A stretch of DNA of 64,000 nt from Purshia tridentata (GCA_003254885.1 QANT01008321.1:62001-126000), one strand, 5' to 3'; counted from the stretch's first letter, positions 10,937 to 34,815 are shown. The notes: generated by a model from the letters alone, not told the origin. Translations and numbers: made by a program.

Positions 10937-10962
10937 CTCAACTCAACTCAACTCAACTCAAC
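10937..10962. repeat. (CTCAA)5 microsatellite in the MEX1 5' leader or promoter
   Basis: Five tandem copies of CTCAA lie about 27 bp upstream of the MEX1 start codon. Confidence 0.9.
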
Positions 10963-11767
10963 TAGTTGCAGTGGAGATTGGGCGGTGTGTCAGATGTGCG
11001 TATCTCTAAAAGACACGTGGCAAACATTTCTTCAATGAACCTCATATTATTCATGTGATATTTCCATGTGTGTGAGATATTTAATGCAAATCGTAAGTTC
11101 TACTTAACGTAGGTAGCCCAAGTCGGAGAAAAACTTGGGTCGATCCAATCTGGTACTCTGTACCCGCCGATCCAAAATATTCGGAATTCTAATACAAAAT
11201 ACTCACTACTTAGTACTCTCACATAACCTTAAAAAAATATTTAAACCCACATGTCAAAGTTTACCAAAAGTTTTAGTAGATTTACTTTTTCATAAATTTG
11301 GAAAATTAATTTTTGGCCAAATTTTAATTTTAGTCTCCGTGGTTTGTTCAAGTTTCACTTTAATTCTATAGTTTCAATTAATTTAGCTATAATAAATTTC
11401 CTAATGGTTACAAATTTAAGAACATAGTTATATTTCCGTCCATTTAGCCAACGGAAGTTCACTTGACTCACATGTGGGACGTAGTTATAAGCATAAATAC
11501 AGAGTTACAAACTTCGATCAATACTAGCAGGGATTGACCTATATATCCACAAATAATACATATAAAAATATAAAAAAATTCTGGGCTCCAACTTATGAGC
11601 TTTCAGCGACTGTTTTCTGGTCTTGTTACAGAAAGTTTAGGGTCATGGACCCTCGCATAATCTTCTATACCATCTCGAACCTGAAAACAAATTGGAGGTA
11701 CAATTGTCTTGTCCTTTTCTGTATATATACAGTCATTCTGTGGTGTCTAAAGCTGAAACAGACAAAA
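10963..11767. other. Intergenic DNA between MEX1 and SIG1, with a MULE-end-like piece
   Basis: No gene is seen. Around 11310-11490 the wording (ggccaaattttaattttagtctccgtgg, then ccgtccatttagcc further on) resembles the one-sided ends of plant MULE-type MITEs. No matching inverted partner is present, so it is only a possible fragment. The rest is AT-rich MEX1 promoter and SIG1 3' flank. Confidence 0.4.
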
Positions 11768-14700
11768 TTAATGTTTGAGTAGCATGGCCTCCATCTCTTT
11801 TTTCCTCGCAGCATGTTTCAGTTTCTCTAGAGCAACAAGTCCGACCTGCCTAACTCTTTCTCTGGACAATCCTATACTGCAGATTTTAAGTAATAACATA
11901 GTCAAGTCAAGTGGCTAGTAAAAATCAAAAACACATTGAAGAAGCAAATGTAGATCTAAAAGTGAATCATACTATAAGAGCATTAAGCATACATTTGAGT
12001 GTTTGACATCAACACAACTGTTACTTTCATCCCGACTTTTAATTTTTACCATTAGACACCCTGGTGACCTCCTCACCAATACTTTTCAACCATGACTGGC
12101 ATTCAGATTCAGACTATCGTAGTTTATCGGAGAACTAGAGGTTATCTGCTTGTTTTGATTATTAGGGCAAACAGACACCATATATAGGTGTTTCTAATCA
12201 ACAGGAGTAAACATGTGCACTTCATTTCCTTTGCCCTTTTGACTATAAAATATTAACATATGGATGTTAAGCACTTGTTTGGACTCACCGTTTACTAATG
12301 TCCTCCCATGTAAGACATTCGTTATCCAGACCATAGTAAAGCCGTATGATCTCTCGCTCCCGTTCCCCAAGCATCATGTTTATGAGCTTGTTTACTTCAT
12401 CCTGCATTTCATAATAAAGTCACTTCTTCCAATGCATTTATCTATATTAAACATTAGGGCAACAGTTTCGGCTTATGTTTTCTATTAGTGAGACTCAATT
12501 TCATTTTTAAACTTGTAAGTCTTAAGAGTTTTAGCGGGTGATTACTAGTTTACTACCCACAACTGTACTTGAGAGATTTATCACATTATAAGTTTGTAAC
12601 TACTCCTGTTTTCAGGAAGGAAAAACAAAAAAAAAGATTTTGCAATGCTATAAGTTAACATACTTTTGTTTACCCTAAAAGATGCTTTAACATTCAGCGT
12701 GCTTACAACTACCCTGTCTACCCATATTTGGGAATAAAAAAAAGGCTTATTATCTATTTTACCCCTTATAACTACATTATTGTCTCACTTTACCCCCTGT
12801 ATCTTATTTTGCCTCACTTTACCCTTCACAACTCAATCCTGTGTCTCACTTTACCCTTTTCCGTCAACTCCATCAGCCAATCCGTTAAATAGGTGACATG
12901 GCATGGGTATTTTCGTCTTCCACTCAATTAGAAAAAAAATTAATTTTTTTTACAAACATTTTAATTTAATTAAAACTTAAACATTAAAAAAAATAAAAAA
13001 ACCCCAAACCCAGCCCCTTCCTCCTTCCCCATTCCCCCTTCCCCCTTCCCGATCTCCATCCCCAACCTAGCCTCGCCACTAAGCCAGTGTTGCCGCCACC
13101 TACCCACCCAAACTCCCGAGTCCCAGCCGCCTAGCCTCGCCATCGACCCAACCTAGCCACCAAACCAGCATCGGTGCTGCCCACCCAGCCTCCCGAGCCC
13201 ATCTTCCCAGCTTCGCTACCCACCCAACCCAACCACCAAACCCAACTTCGTCTTACCCAGGCTCCTGAGCCCAGCCACCAAGCTTCGCCACCCATCCAAC
13301 AAACTCAGCTCTGTCTCACCCAGTGCCACCCTTACCTAGCGTCATGCCCCACCTCCCCTGCACTTTCTCTCTCCTCTCATTTCTCTGCCTTTTCTCTCTG
13401 CCTCTCATCCCTCCCTCTCGCCGATGATGAAAAAGATGGTGGTTTGGGGTGGGGGGTGCTCAGGTTGGGTGGGCAGGGTGGTTGGTGAAGCTGGGTTGGG
13501 GATCGGGATTGGGAAGGGGGAAGAGGGAAGGGGGAAGGGGGAAGAAGGCTGGGTTGGGTTTGGGTTTGGTGGCTGGGCAGGGTGGTTGGTGAGAGATGGG
13601 TTTCAATTGCATGGATGATGAAGAAGATGGTGGTTTGGGGTGGGTGGTGGCTAGGCTGGTGGTTGGCGAGGCTGGGTTGGGGATCAGGACTGGGAAGGGG
13701 GAAGGAGGAAGGAGGCTCAAGGCTGGGTTTGGATTTTTTTTTTTTTTTTTCAAATTTTAATTTTTTTTAATGTTTAAGTTTTAATTAAATTAAAAAGTTA
13801 GTAAAAAAGTCATTTTTTAATTAATTTTTTGTCTAATTGAGTCAAGAGACAAAAATACCCATGCCATGTCACCTATTTAACGGATTGGCTGACGGAGTTG
13901 ACGGAAAAGGGTAAAGTGAGACACGGAATTGAGTTGTGAGGGGTAAAGTGAGGCAAAATAAGATACAGGGGGTAAAGTGAGACAATCATGTAGTTACAAG
14001 GGGTAAAATAGATAATAAGCCTCAAAAAAAGGACTGAGTAGTCCCTTTTTGTCCAGACTGCTAGTGCCAAAGCCAGTGTCCTAAATCAGTTACAGTGCAA
14101 CTGCTGGGTTTTTACTTGTTCAACTCCCATTTTAGTTGGGAACTAAATTATTTAAGAGTTGAGAGGCAAAGCTGAAAGCTTTTTCCCTCTAAAATGTGAG
14201 AACTGAGACATAACTTTCAGGATAAAAGTATCATGAGTTTTATGAGTTTATTTGAGATCAAACCCATTTTGTTTTTAAGGACAAATTTTATTGAAATTTT
14301 TGTGACTGTTATTTTAGATTGTTTCACCTATTATTCTTACCTTGAGCGCCCACTCGTCCACCCCATGCCATGGGATGTTCTCAAGGCAATTATCTGCAAT
14401 GTACTGTTAAAAAATCATAAAGGAAAAGGTCAATCACCAGACAGAAAATTGGCATGCAAGGAAAAGAAAATTTACTGAACTGGAATTGCAGTAATTGAGG
14501 TGATGTAATAAACACTTACACTATGATGAGTTTCTCCTGGAAGGCCATTCAAAGAAGGGAATGCGTCCCTATCAAGTGAAAAAACCTTACTGATTGCCTA
14601 CATAGTATGAAATTGTACGGTGAGCATGGAGATGACAACAGAGGAACGCAATAAAACAGAATAACTCAAACATTTAGTACCTCTGTAGCATTCCTAACTT

Positions 14701-16666
14701 TCTTTTTGGACATGTTCAGGCTTTCTGCTATCCTCTGAAAAAAATTTGCAAACAAGAAACACATATCAAGCAAGAGCTGAGTGATAAATCAATGATATCA
14801 TCTTGAACTGAAATTCAAATGAAGAACCATTTGAATTTTATGATTTCTGGCATCAGCATGTTCACAGATTTGTTTTGGTACAATGGAGGCATGATCACAG
14901 ATATTTTAGTGGGAAAACTAACTTACATCAATTGATGGAGTCATTCCTTTTTCTTCCAATCTAATTTTTGCATTTCTGATTAAGCCTAACCTCTCGTGCA
15001 AATGTGTAGGCAGTCTTAAGGTTCTGGAATTTTCAACCAGTGCTCTTGAAACACCCTGGAAACAGAAGGAAAATGTAAACCAGTGTTAGCTTTGCCGATC
15101 AGTCAATTTGCCACAATAATATCTGATATATATTGACATGCAAAGTTATTTACCATTTCAAGAGAAAATATTGGCCTTACCTGACGTATCCACCAGTAAA
15201 CATAAGTGGAAATTTTGAACCCCTTTGAAGAATCAAATTTCTCAATCCCACGCAATAGTCCAATTAAGCCACCCTACATGACAATAATGAGCTTCTCATA
15301 ATAGATTTCAATCAGTTTTTCTTAGTTACAGTAATTTGGTTGGATATATATTGGCATTTCATATTTGAAGTGAAAAACAGAAAATAACCTGGATAAGGTC
15401 AGCCATTTCAGCACCCATATTATCATATCTTTGAGCAATGGACATGACCAGACGAACATTGCTCATGGCCAGCTTCTCTCTTGCCAAAGAACATTCAATC
15501 AACTTTGACTGCAATTCAGCACGGGAAATCCTTAATGAAGTTGCAAGTTGTTCATCAGAGGGCTCACATCCCATTCTCTCCTTCAGTCTGAAATTCCAAA
15601 TGCAAGGATTAGGATTAAAGAGAAAACAACTAGATAACAATGAATTCTTACTTCAGAAGGGACCAATCTTCATAAGGGAGAACTTCAATTATTACATTCA
15701 GAAAAAGAAATACTGCCCCCCACTTACCCCATAAGCCCACCACTGCACCCTGCAAAAAGAAATACTACCTGCTATTTGTGTAGAAGTTTCATAACTTGCA
15801 AATTTATTGGGGTTTTGTCCAACAACACACTTATTACGCATATCTAGATTTTAACCAATAAATCAATGTTTCAGCACTCGTCCTGTGATCACTCTAAATG
15901 TCTTGTCCTGGACATTGACTGAGTCAATTTAGCACTTATGATTTATATGATTGAAAGAAAAGAAGTGCTATAACCTTGATTTATGCTCCTCTATGGAAAG
16001 ACCGATTTTAATTCTCTTTGACAGGCATACAACCTCAGCGTGAGTGAGCAAATCCTCACTTATAACACCCTTTACATAACCCTTTAAACGATTCTGAAGC
16101 AGCTCTGGGCTGATAATTGCTCTCAAATGCTTATTGGTGCTAGGTTGCATTACACAACTGTTTTTGCTGAAAGCTTTCCTCTTAGTACTCATCCTCCTCT
16201 GCCGAGCAGAAATCCCAGAACAAGTGACCGGTATCTTCTTGTCAGTTTTTTGTATTGCTGAATCCGTTAATACCTTTTTCTCAAAAGAAAGATTCCATTG
16301 CTTTTCCAACATAGACTTCTGAAGCAAAAGTAGTGCCTCCACTGAATATCCAAGATCAGAGCTTTCCTCTTCCAAGTCGTTGAATTCCTGAAACCATTGA
16401 TGTGTGGTTGATGAAGAAGCAGAGGCAGTATTTACATGTTCTTTCAGAGCCCTGATGGACTTCTCATGTCGATTTGAAGATGGAAATCTGGAACTATAGT
16501 CTGAAGACTTTCTGGCAATGACAACATTCTTTGTTGAAGAGAATTGACAATGTACAAACCCATGATCATTGAGATGAAAGAGCTTTTCTGTGATATCTGA
16601 AATATAGAAAGAAGAATTCAAGAGCCTCTTCCCCATACTAAGCCCAATAACAGCAGCTGTGGCCAT
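11768..16666 (-). CDS. SIG1: Plastid RNA polymerase sigma factor SIG1 (SIGA)
   Basis: This nuclear-encoded sigma-70 factor directs the plastid-encoded RNA polymerase to promoters. Nine coding exons give 509 aa (Arabidopsis 502): 16666-15975, 15587-15389, 15273-15181, 15055-14927, 14734-14681, 14597-14520, 14403-14341, 12401-12289 and 11876-11768. All phases agree. The start matches [16 protein letters not shown] of the family; an adjacent upstream ATG at 16669 is in frame. Exon 1 holds the transit peptide and the conserved [12 protein letters not shown] segment. Region 2 spans [17 protein letters not shown] to YVYWWIRQG, the core-binding and -10 recognition part. Region 3 follows, and region 4 has the helix-turn-helix [15 protein letters not shown]. 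The last large intron (14340-12402) carries an inserted inverted-repeat element. Confidence 0.95.
12744..14021. mobile_element. Long-inverted-repeat (fold-back) MULE-type element in a SIG1 intron
   Basis: The ends are inverted copies of about 270 bp that start ggcttattatctattttacc and differ at only a few positions by eye. Similarity between the arms continues inward into C-rich (left) and G-rich (right) DNA. The flanks taaaaaaaa (12735-12743) and tcaaaaaaa (14022-14030) look like a 9-bp target duplication with one mismatch, as expected for Mutator-type insertions. The interior holds a direct duplication of a G-rich unit (about 13425-13535 against 13615-13720). No transposase domain is visible, and the proline-rich frames inside are composition artefacts. 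It is non-autonomous. Confidence 0.8.
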
Positions 16667-16669
16667 CAT

Positions 16670-17400
16670 ATGGCTTCTTCTTGCGTGTATACAATTTTCA
16701 TAATCCGAAGCAAAATTTATGTTCTCTTTATTCTAAAATATGTATGCTTCACTAACCCAAGAGGATTGGTTGACTACTCGTTCTAAGATCTGCCAAAAAT
16801 CAATTGGTGAGAATTTCGGTTGAGAAAAAAGATGGAAATAAAAGTTAGAAGCAAAAAATAAAAATAAAAGGAAAAGAAAAGGAATTAGTACAGAAATGGT
16901 TTCATTTTCCCCGTAAAATGTATCCAATTCAACCAAAAACAATAACTATGAGTCGGTAACATGACACCATTTTAGAAGCCATATGAACTTGGCGAGAATA
17001 TCAGAGCATTTGCCACACGTAACAAACAGTTTATTACGGTAAAACAAAAGGGATTTATATATATTTATCCTTCTGATAGCAAGACAGAAAACATAATTCT
17101 TCTGTGAGTGAGATTTAGGGACTTATGGAAATCTTGAAATCATGGAGTTGAATTAAAATTTCAAGCCATGAGTAGAAGGCGACGGACATACTTAATTGCG
17201 CACATACACACACTATTTTTTTTTGGCCAAGACACACACAGACTTATACATATGAAAAATGGAAACTCAGAGAAACGTTCAATTTTAGTCCATGTCAGAT
17301 AGAAAAGAAAGAGATTTGAGCAGATGAGCAAGTTTCACTGAAAGTACGAGTCACGGATTAGCGTACCTGAACAGTAGACGCGGGAAAGAGGAAGGAAATG
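16670..17400 (-). promoter_or_regulatory. SIG1 5' leader and promoter
   Basis: On the minus strand a CAG/GTACGC donor near 17367 and the lack of coding signal suggest an intron in the 5' leader before the ATG at 16666. This is inferred from sequence alone; no promoter box could be assigned firmly. Confidence 0.35.
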
Positions 17401-20400
17401 TTGTTACTGTTAGTGGAGCAAAACAAGAGAATGACGGTGAGCCCAAAGTTAACACGAGAACACATAACAGGTAGAGAGGTTGATAGAGTGGGTAACAACT
17501 TGAGCTCTGGTATGGAAATGAATGGTTTTTGTTTCTTTTCCTTTATTTTTTTTAATATATATCAATATATGCATATTTATCATTTATATTCATTTATGAG
17601 AGAGATTTGAGAAATTGGATATATTGTTAAAGATAAAAATAAGAAATAAAAAACAGCGGCGTAAGAGGGGTTTTAGAAGATATGGAAGGGAGAGATGCTA
17701 TTGGTTGGAAGAGATTGAGTCCAGCTTTGTGTGGTGAGCGACCTGCCATTTTTGTGTAGAGACAACTTCTCTCTTTGTCTCTGTCTTTCTTGATTTTCTC
17801 TGTTCTTTCAATTTTTGATAACTGGGATCTTTTTTCTCCCTTCTTATTTATTTTTATTTTTTTACCACTGTTCCCTTCTTATTTTCTTAATCTGTCTGTT
17901 CCTAACTTCCTATGAATGAATATTTGGTGGCAATCAAAACAAAAAACATATATATTTTTGGCGTTGAAAGAGCCATATGAAAAAGAAAATAAAATTACAA
18001 CTGCATACGTGGACAATCAATGGACCCGCTATCCCACACGTCACCACTTCACTACCTATGCTTTAGCAAGCCTGGGCAGATATGAAAGTAGGATTCTTTA
18101 TTTATGTTTTGGGTTGTATTTATAAATTGGATAATAAGGGTACCCATGGTTAGCCACCGTTTACTTTTTAAATCACCATCATCTCTACAAAATGTTAAAT
18201 TAATCATAAGTCAATTTATACCTGCTATCATATAAATATAAAAAACTAATAATTTATAGAGTCTATTAATTTTAAGTCCCAAATTTTATTGGACCTTAGT
18301 TTTAAGCCATAACCCATTTTATATTTAGTCTCCAGCTATTAAAATAAAAAAGCCCAAGAATAACAAAAAACTTAAAATTGCTTGTAATTCAAAATCTGCT
18401 ATATATATATCTCTCTCTCTCTCACACTCAGGCTCGATCGCACTCTCTAGCCATCAGTTAATGCTTAGTCTATTTGACCTTAACTGATGGAATAGCTTAT
18501 GATCAAATTACTTGGGCGTATTTTCAGTTTGAACTATTAAAAATAAGTTGATGCTGAGTACTTAATGATTGTGAATTGATTGACTTTAAATTGGGTTAAT
18601 TATACATTTTGTAATATCAATATGTTGTTAGAATACCTACATAATTAACAAATCTGTCAGGAGAATACACTAAGAAGTTAATGTTATAACTCAATATATA
18701 AGTAGAAACCCCTGTTTATTATACCAGAAAACTGTAACTCTTAATGAATATTTGAATAATAAACTGTAACTGTTGATGAATTACATAGTTAAAACCCGTG
18801 TATAATAATTGTACCAGCAATATGTCCTAATAACAAAAGGCAACGGTGACCTCAAGAATGATCACGTGCGGAGATCCTTGATTGCACGATTTGCATCACA
18901 TGTTTAATTACAAAATACTAAAAAACTGTAACTCTTAATGAATATTTGAATAATAAACTGTAACTGTTGCTGAATTACATAGTATGAAACCTATGTATGA
19001 TATCTATTTACCAACAATATGAATTACAAAGACAAGAGATGAGTGTCACGCCAATCGATTAGGGGCAAAGGATGGCCTCCTATCTTCTTTTTTTTGGCCA
19101 AAAAAAAATAAAACAAAAGAAAAAAATAATACAAGCCTGAGAGAGGTGGCCTACTCCCAAGAAAAGTGAGAAACTGAGAAACTAAGAAACAAGTCCAATA
19201 TATACAAGCAATCTAATTATATATAGAGGGACCATCATCATGTATGTAACATGAGCATGAATAATGTTCACTTATCAGCCTAAATTCATTTATGTATGGT
19301 TCTGCTTACTCAACGGCCAATCAACTCTTCTATTTTATCACATAAAAAATACGATATTAATATAAATAATGGCTTTAAACTAATAGTAATTAAAATAGTG
19401 GTTTAAGACTAAATAAGAAGTTTATTTAGGATTTATCAGTAGTTTATTGTAATTTATAATGAAATAGTAATTTTTTGACCAAATTATTAATTTTTTATAT
19501 TTAATTTACAACAATTATATAATTAAATAATTTCTAATTAAATTGTATCTTTTACAAATATGACTTATAATAAATAATCTAAAAAGTGAGTATTTCAATC
19601 ATGCACTCACAATGTTGAAATTGCGATTTCGAATAATGGAATGACCCCGGAGGCAACAAACAAAATCCTTATAAATAACCTAGTTCAGCAAAAATAATTA
19701 TAAATAACATAATTTTGAAGCCAAATAAATATCATAAAATGTAAGCAAAGATTTTGGGACTGTCCATGTAAGTGGCCTACGTACTTTCCCAACGATACAG
19801 GAAATTTTCATTGGCACTTCCTCCGTACAAAAAACTCACATAATTATTTACTCAATCATAAACGCAGTCATTCAACTAAACGATAATCTCATTGGCCCGA
19901 AGAAAAACCCAAACGATAATCTCTTAGTATGGAGTTCAACCATATCATCATATGAGAGATGAGAATGACATGGTGATGCCAAACAAGCATTAAATCATAT
20001 TGATGCAATCATACAAAGGAAGTATTGGTGTTTTGCACAGTGATCCTTCTACGGCTAGCCCCCCTGATAATTGTGACATTACTTGTGATGCAGGTCCAAT
20101 ATGAAGATGAAAAAGAAATGGGAAAATCGTGCTTAACTTGATTAGGACTGAAAATCAGAACCATTAAACAACTAATACTGTAGAAAAAGAATTCCAACAA
20201 GCAAATTCCATTCACCACAGAAATAAATAATAGTAACAAAGAAATGAACTACTGAAAGTTAATAAATGTATAGTGATGAGGGCAGTGTCATGTCGATGCA
20301 TTACAACACTTTGTTTTCTTCGAAATTTTCCACAGGAACATGAATTACTAAATTCCTAAGCCTCTTCCTCGGTCTCCTTTACTCAAATTGAACAAATCCT

Positions 20401-20977
20401 CAGCATTGTTTATATAGAATAAAAAATAGAAACAAACAAGGCTTACAAAGCAAATTTACCTAGTGTACCGGAAATCTCTAACTGACCTTGTCAGCCGAAA
20501 TCTTTTTATTTCTTTTTATGAAAAAATGGAGTTAGAAAAGAGAAAGGAAGAGGGAGAAGGTCAAATTTACATCCCAACATCCCAAGGCAAATCCCGAACT
20601 CCATTCATCAATTTACACGAACCCTTGAAATTCTTTTCAGCAGCTGCAATTTTATCTCAATAATTAGGTTAAATTCCTTCAAACACATAAAAAGCAATTT
20701 CAGAATCAGCACAATATCTAAATCTAAAATTCTGGCATTTGATAAACAGATGCGAATACTAAAGCCATCGACGAAAATAATACTAATTGCATGCAACATA
20801 AAAAGACAAGAATCATTAACCACAAACTATATCTTGCAAGCACAATGAATGTGCATGATTTGGATGAGGATTTTCATAGCAAAAGCCCACTAGCCATGTC
20901 AGCTATTGAGTACAAGTTGTACAATGTTCTTGCCAACTCTTAGAATCTGATCCTTCACAGTAAAAACAACTCCAACA
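17401..20977. other. AT-rich intergenic gap between SIG1 and YAK1
   Basis: No gene, RNA or complete transposon is supported in this 3.5-kb stretch. It contains CT runs near 18410, a 100-bp duplication (18727-19022) and the presumed YAK1 3' untranslated region at its right end. Confidence 0.5.
18727..19022. repeat. Direct duplication, two copies about 194 bp apart
   Basis: A segment of about 100 bp starting actgtaactcttaatgaata occurs at 18731 and again at 18925. Both copies continue through ataataaactgtaactgttg and gaattacatagt to caatatg. The copies differ at several positions, so the duplication is not fresh. No coding content is seen. Confidence 0.8.
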
Positions 20978-31449
<10,472 letters not shown>

Positions 31450-32179
31450 GGTCCAAAATCGAAAATCAAGCTCCGACCCAGAAATCGCCCTTGCCCAACG
31501 CTTCCATTGGTGAAGATGATGATGATATCATATACATATACACAACAAGTACAACAACAGCAAACACACTTTTAGTATACTAAGGATGACGAATCAGCGA
31601 CTGGACGGACCTGTTGGATGCTCCAATTAAGCCCAAGAACCCACCAACTGATTCCAATCCCATCCTTCATCTCTCAATCCCACAACATTACGACCCCATC
31701 ACCAGAAGATCCATCAACATATCAACAAAATATCAGATGATTCTGATTATTCTGAGTCGCAAAATTGGTATGTATCATATATTATATAATAAATAAAAAC
31801 AGGATTTCTACGAGAACAATCTGACCCTAATTATAAAAGTTGAATACATTTACTTATCGGATGAATCAGACAATTAGTAGCAACGGCCAGATAGATTATA
31901 ATTGATGACGATAGAGGAAGACGAGGACTGAGGATTAGACGGAATTGCGATTTGGGGCTTATAGCAAATAGGAATTAGAAATTGGGTTATGTGAGAGACA
32001 GCCACGGTCCACCGTCTTTCTTCCTCCGAACGGGAGTTTCGGTTTTTTCTACTTTTTTATTTCAATATGAGAAAACAAAGTTTTAAGAAAAAAAGCACTA
32101 CGCCGCTGTTGGGTTAGAGGCTTTTGGCTGCTCTGTTAGACTGTTGCTTTCTCGCTTTGATTTCGTTTTAATATATTGT
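31450..32179. other. YAK1 promoter and 5' leader region
   Basis: No gene is seen. The sequence next to the YAK1 ATG is moderately GC-rich and fits a 5' leader. Farther out it becomes AT-rich. No promoter box could be assigned with confidence. Confidence 0.45.
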
Positions 32180-33533
32180 GGGTTAATTACAAAAATATTT
32201 CTCAGCTATACACTGCTTTTCGAAGTGCCCCCGTTGAATTCAAAAAGTTACACTAGAGTACATTGACGACAAAATCATGCCAACTAGTATCTCCGTTACT
32301 TTAGCCATCACAAAGTTTGTTAACTGCTAACATGACACATATAAATCTATTATTAAATATTAACTTGACTTTAAAAAAAATTTCATTGAACAACAAATAA
32401 TAAAAAATAGTAAAATAATACAATAAAATAAAAACAATTAAATAAACATAAGGATAAAAAAAAAAAAAAGATCCCAGCAACCCAAACCTGGTCACCCTCC
32501 ACGCACCTATTTTCTCCTTTTCGACCATTTGCCGAAAATCCTTTCCCCAACATCTACAACCCACCTCCCATATGCATCTATCTCTCTCTCTCTCTCTTTC
32601 ACAATCTCTTTTTCTATGTTATTCTATTTCTCTCTCTTTATGTACCGCCGAATCCAACAGGTACCGATCGACGGCTTCACCAAATCAGACAAGTAGTACA
32701 AACCTTCCTCCGCTGCAAACCCTTTCTATTTCACCTCTCTTCCCAAAATGCCCCAACGCTAGTGTCACTAATTCAAGGCTATATTTTGGACTTTCATAAA
32801 GACCCTACCCATACCATTGTCGTCATCAGCGAATCTCTACGACGTCCTCCAAATGAAGCGCAATGCTTCACATACAGTGATCAAGAATGTGTATCATAGC
32901 CATAGAGGCCCAATGACTATTCAAGCATAACCACAAACATAAACAACGAATCAACCACACTCATAATTCCTTTAAGATTTCAGACTTCACAATCAACCAA
33001 TTTTTAAGAGTGCGCTCGTAAATGACTTTGTTGGGTATATTGCCAATTTGAAACCTTGGTGATGACTTTTTTTATTTTTATTTTGGTTATTTTATTTTGT
33101 AAAGTTTTTATATTTTTTATTTTATAGAGATAGATTGGAATGGGTAAACAACGAAGAATGATAGGGAATTGTAAAAGAAAAAATGGAAATAAAAGGTTAT
33201 GAAGAAGAAGAATAATAAAATAAAATGGGTAGGGTGGAGTTGCATAAGAAAGGAGAAAGGACAATAAAAAAGGGCCACGTGGATTTCTTTTTCTTTTGTA
33301 TATTTATTATTTTTACATTTTTTTTGTATTTTTGTTTTTGTTTTTGTTTTTTAAAGTTAAATGGTGACGTTCGTGTGTATCATGTCATTATATAACAATT
33401 TTTTTTTACAATAAGACTAACAGAAATATATTTTTACATTATTTCGTAGTTGAAGTACTTTAATGTTATTTTTCAAACTTGAGGTACCAAGTTAAAAAGT
33501 AGTGTATAGTTGAGATATAATTGTAATTAACCC
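32180..33533. mobile_element. Inverted-repeat element, probable non-autonomous MULE
   Basis: The left end gggttaattacaaaaatatt...tatacactgc is mirrored at the right end, which reads on the other strand gggttaattacaattatatc...tatacactac. Similarity continues loosely for about 100 bp. The interior has CT runs and AT-rich DNA but no transposase. A clean target duplication was not found, so the boundaries are approximate and the copy looks old. Confidence 0.55.
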
Positions 33534-33937
33534 TATTATTTTCTTTAATCTTAAGGATAAAGTATCATTTAGTACCTCAACTATACCACATATTTTTACT
33601 CAATACTCTGATTTCAAAAAATTGGATCCGAGTACCTTTATTTCAATTTCGTGATAATTTAGTATCTTCGTTAAATAATTTGTCAAAAAACCTGTTAAGT
33701 GATAATGTGACTGATATGACGAGTCTCATATTTTTGTCAATCTATAAGCCAAATGACCTCTCTTCAAGTGCATTGTCGGCAGTAGGAGATCCTGTATTTA
33801 TTTAATATGGAATTAGGATTTAGGAAAATGGAGCTGCAACAGAGAGTGAGTGGCGAGTTGTGCAGGCGAGGAGCTACACTTATATGAGTTTGAAAAGCAC
33901 AAAAGGCCGTCCTTTTAAAATTTCTCTTGTTGTTAAC
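33534..33937. other. AT-rich DNA with a MULE-end-like fragment
   Basis: No gene is seen. Bases 33555-33770 (starting aaagtatcatttagtacctcaac, with ggatccgagtacc and a later aacctgttaagtgataatg) read like one end of another inverted-repeat element. No mate is visible. Confidence 0.4.
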
Positions 33938-33940
33938 TAA

Positions 33941-34655
33941 GGGCCAATTTGGGGTTGAGGTACCTTGGAAATAAGTTGTTTATTTCTACTTCAAAACAGT
34001 TTTTTATGTTTGGTTAATAAAATAAAATCTGCTTATTTTGAAAATAAAGGTGGGGAAAAGCAGCTAAATAGATGCTTTCAAAATCTGCTGTTGGGTAAAG
34101 CAGCCATAACCTTCAAAATTGCCCTCACCCAATTTAAAAAATGACAATCCTTACCCCTCTCATTAAAAAATTATAGTAACATTTTTAAATTTTAATAGCA
34201 TAATTACCTTTTAATTAACAAAATACAATGACAAAAAATATTAATATAAATTGAGTTTTATATATGTAAGTCACCAGAATAATTTTTACTAACAAAATCA
34301 TACATAAAACTTACAAAAAAAATTATAAATAAAAAATAGAAAAAAAACCATAAATAAAAGTAAAAAAAAATCATAATTAAAAGTAAAAAAAAAAGTGAAA
34401 GTATTCTTATTTTACCAAACAAAAAATTAAAATGCACTTTCAGAATCATGTTCATTTTAGTCATTATACATAGTCACAGCATTTCTAAAACAAAATTTAC
34501 CAAATATTGTACTTTTAAGATTCACAACACTTTTAAAAATATAGTTTACCAAACAGCATCTTTTATATATGGAACTGTTTTGCCTCACAGCAGTTTTTTC
34601 TTACTACACAGCTACAACAACTTTTTCTTACCACAAAGCAATCCCAAACTGGCCC
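33941..34655. mobile_element. PIF/Harbinger-type MITE upstream of the BolA gene
   Basis: The terminal inverted repeats start gggccaatttgggg on the left and read gggccagtttggga from the right. Both are flanked by TAA (33938-33940 and 34656-34658), the 3-bp target duplication typical of PIF/Harbinger and Tourist elements. At 715 bp it has no coding capacity. It ends about 160 bp before the BolA start codon and so lies in that gene's promoter region. Confidence 0.75.
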
Positions 34656-34815
34656 TAACACAGTCAGCCCATTAACAAATCAAGGCCTGCCATGCGAGGG
34701 TGTCACGGCCCAAGATAGAGCCCAAAAAGTTTATGTTGTCTCTTGATGGCTCACCGAGAGGAAACGAGGACGGGGTTGGGGTTGGGGGTTGGCACAGAGG
34801 TAGAGAAAGGAAAGC

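Noticed and set aside
13174-13770. Several open frames rich in Pro on one strand and in Gly/Trp on the other
   Set aside because: They lie inside the fold-back element, come from C-rich and G-rich low-complexity DNA, and show no domain.
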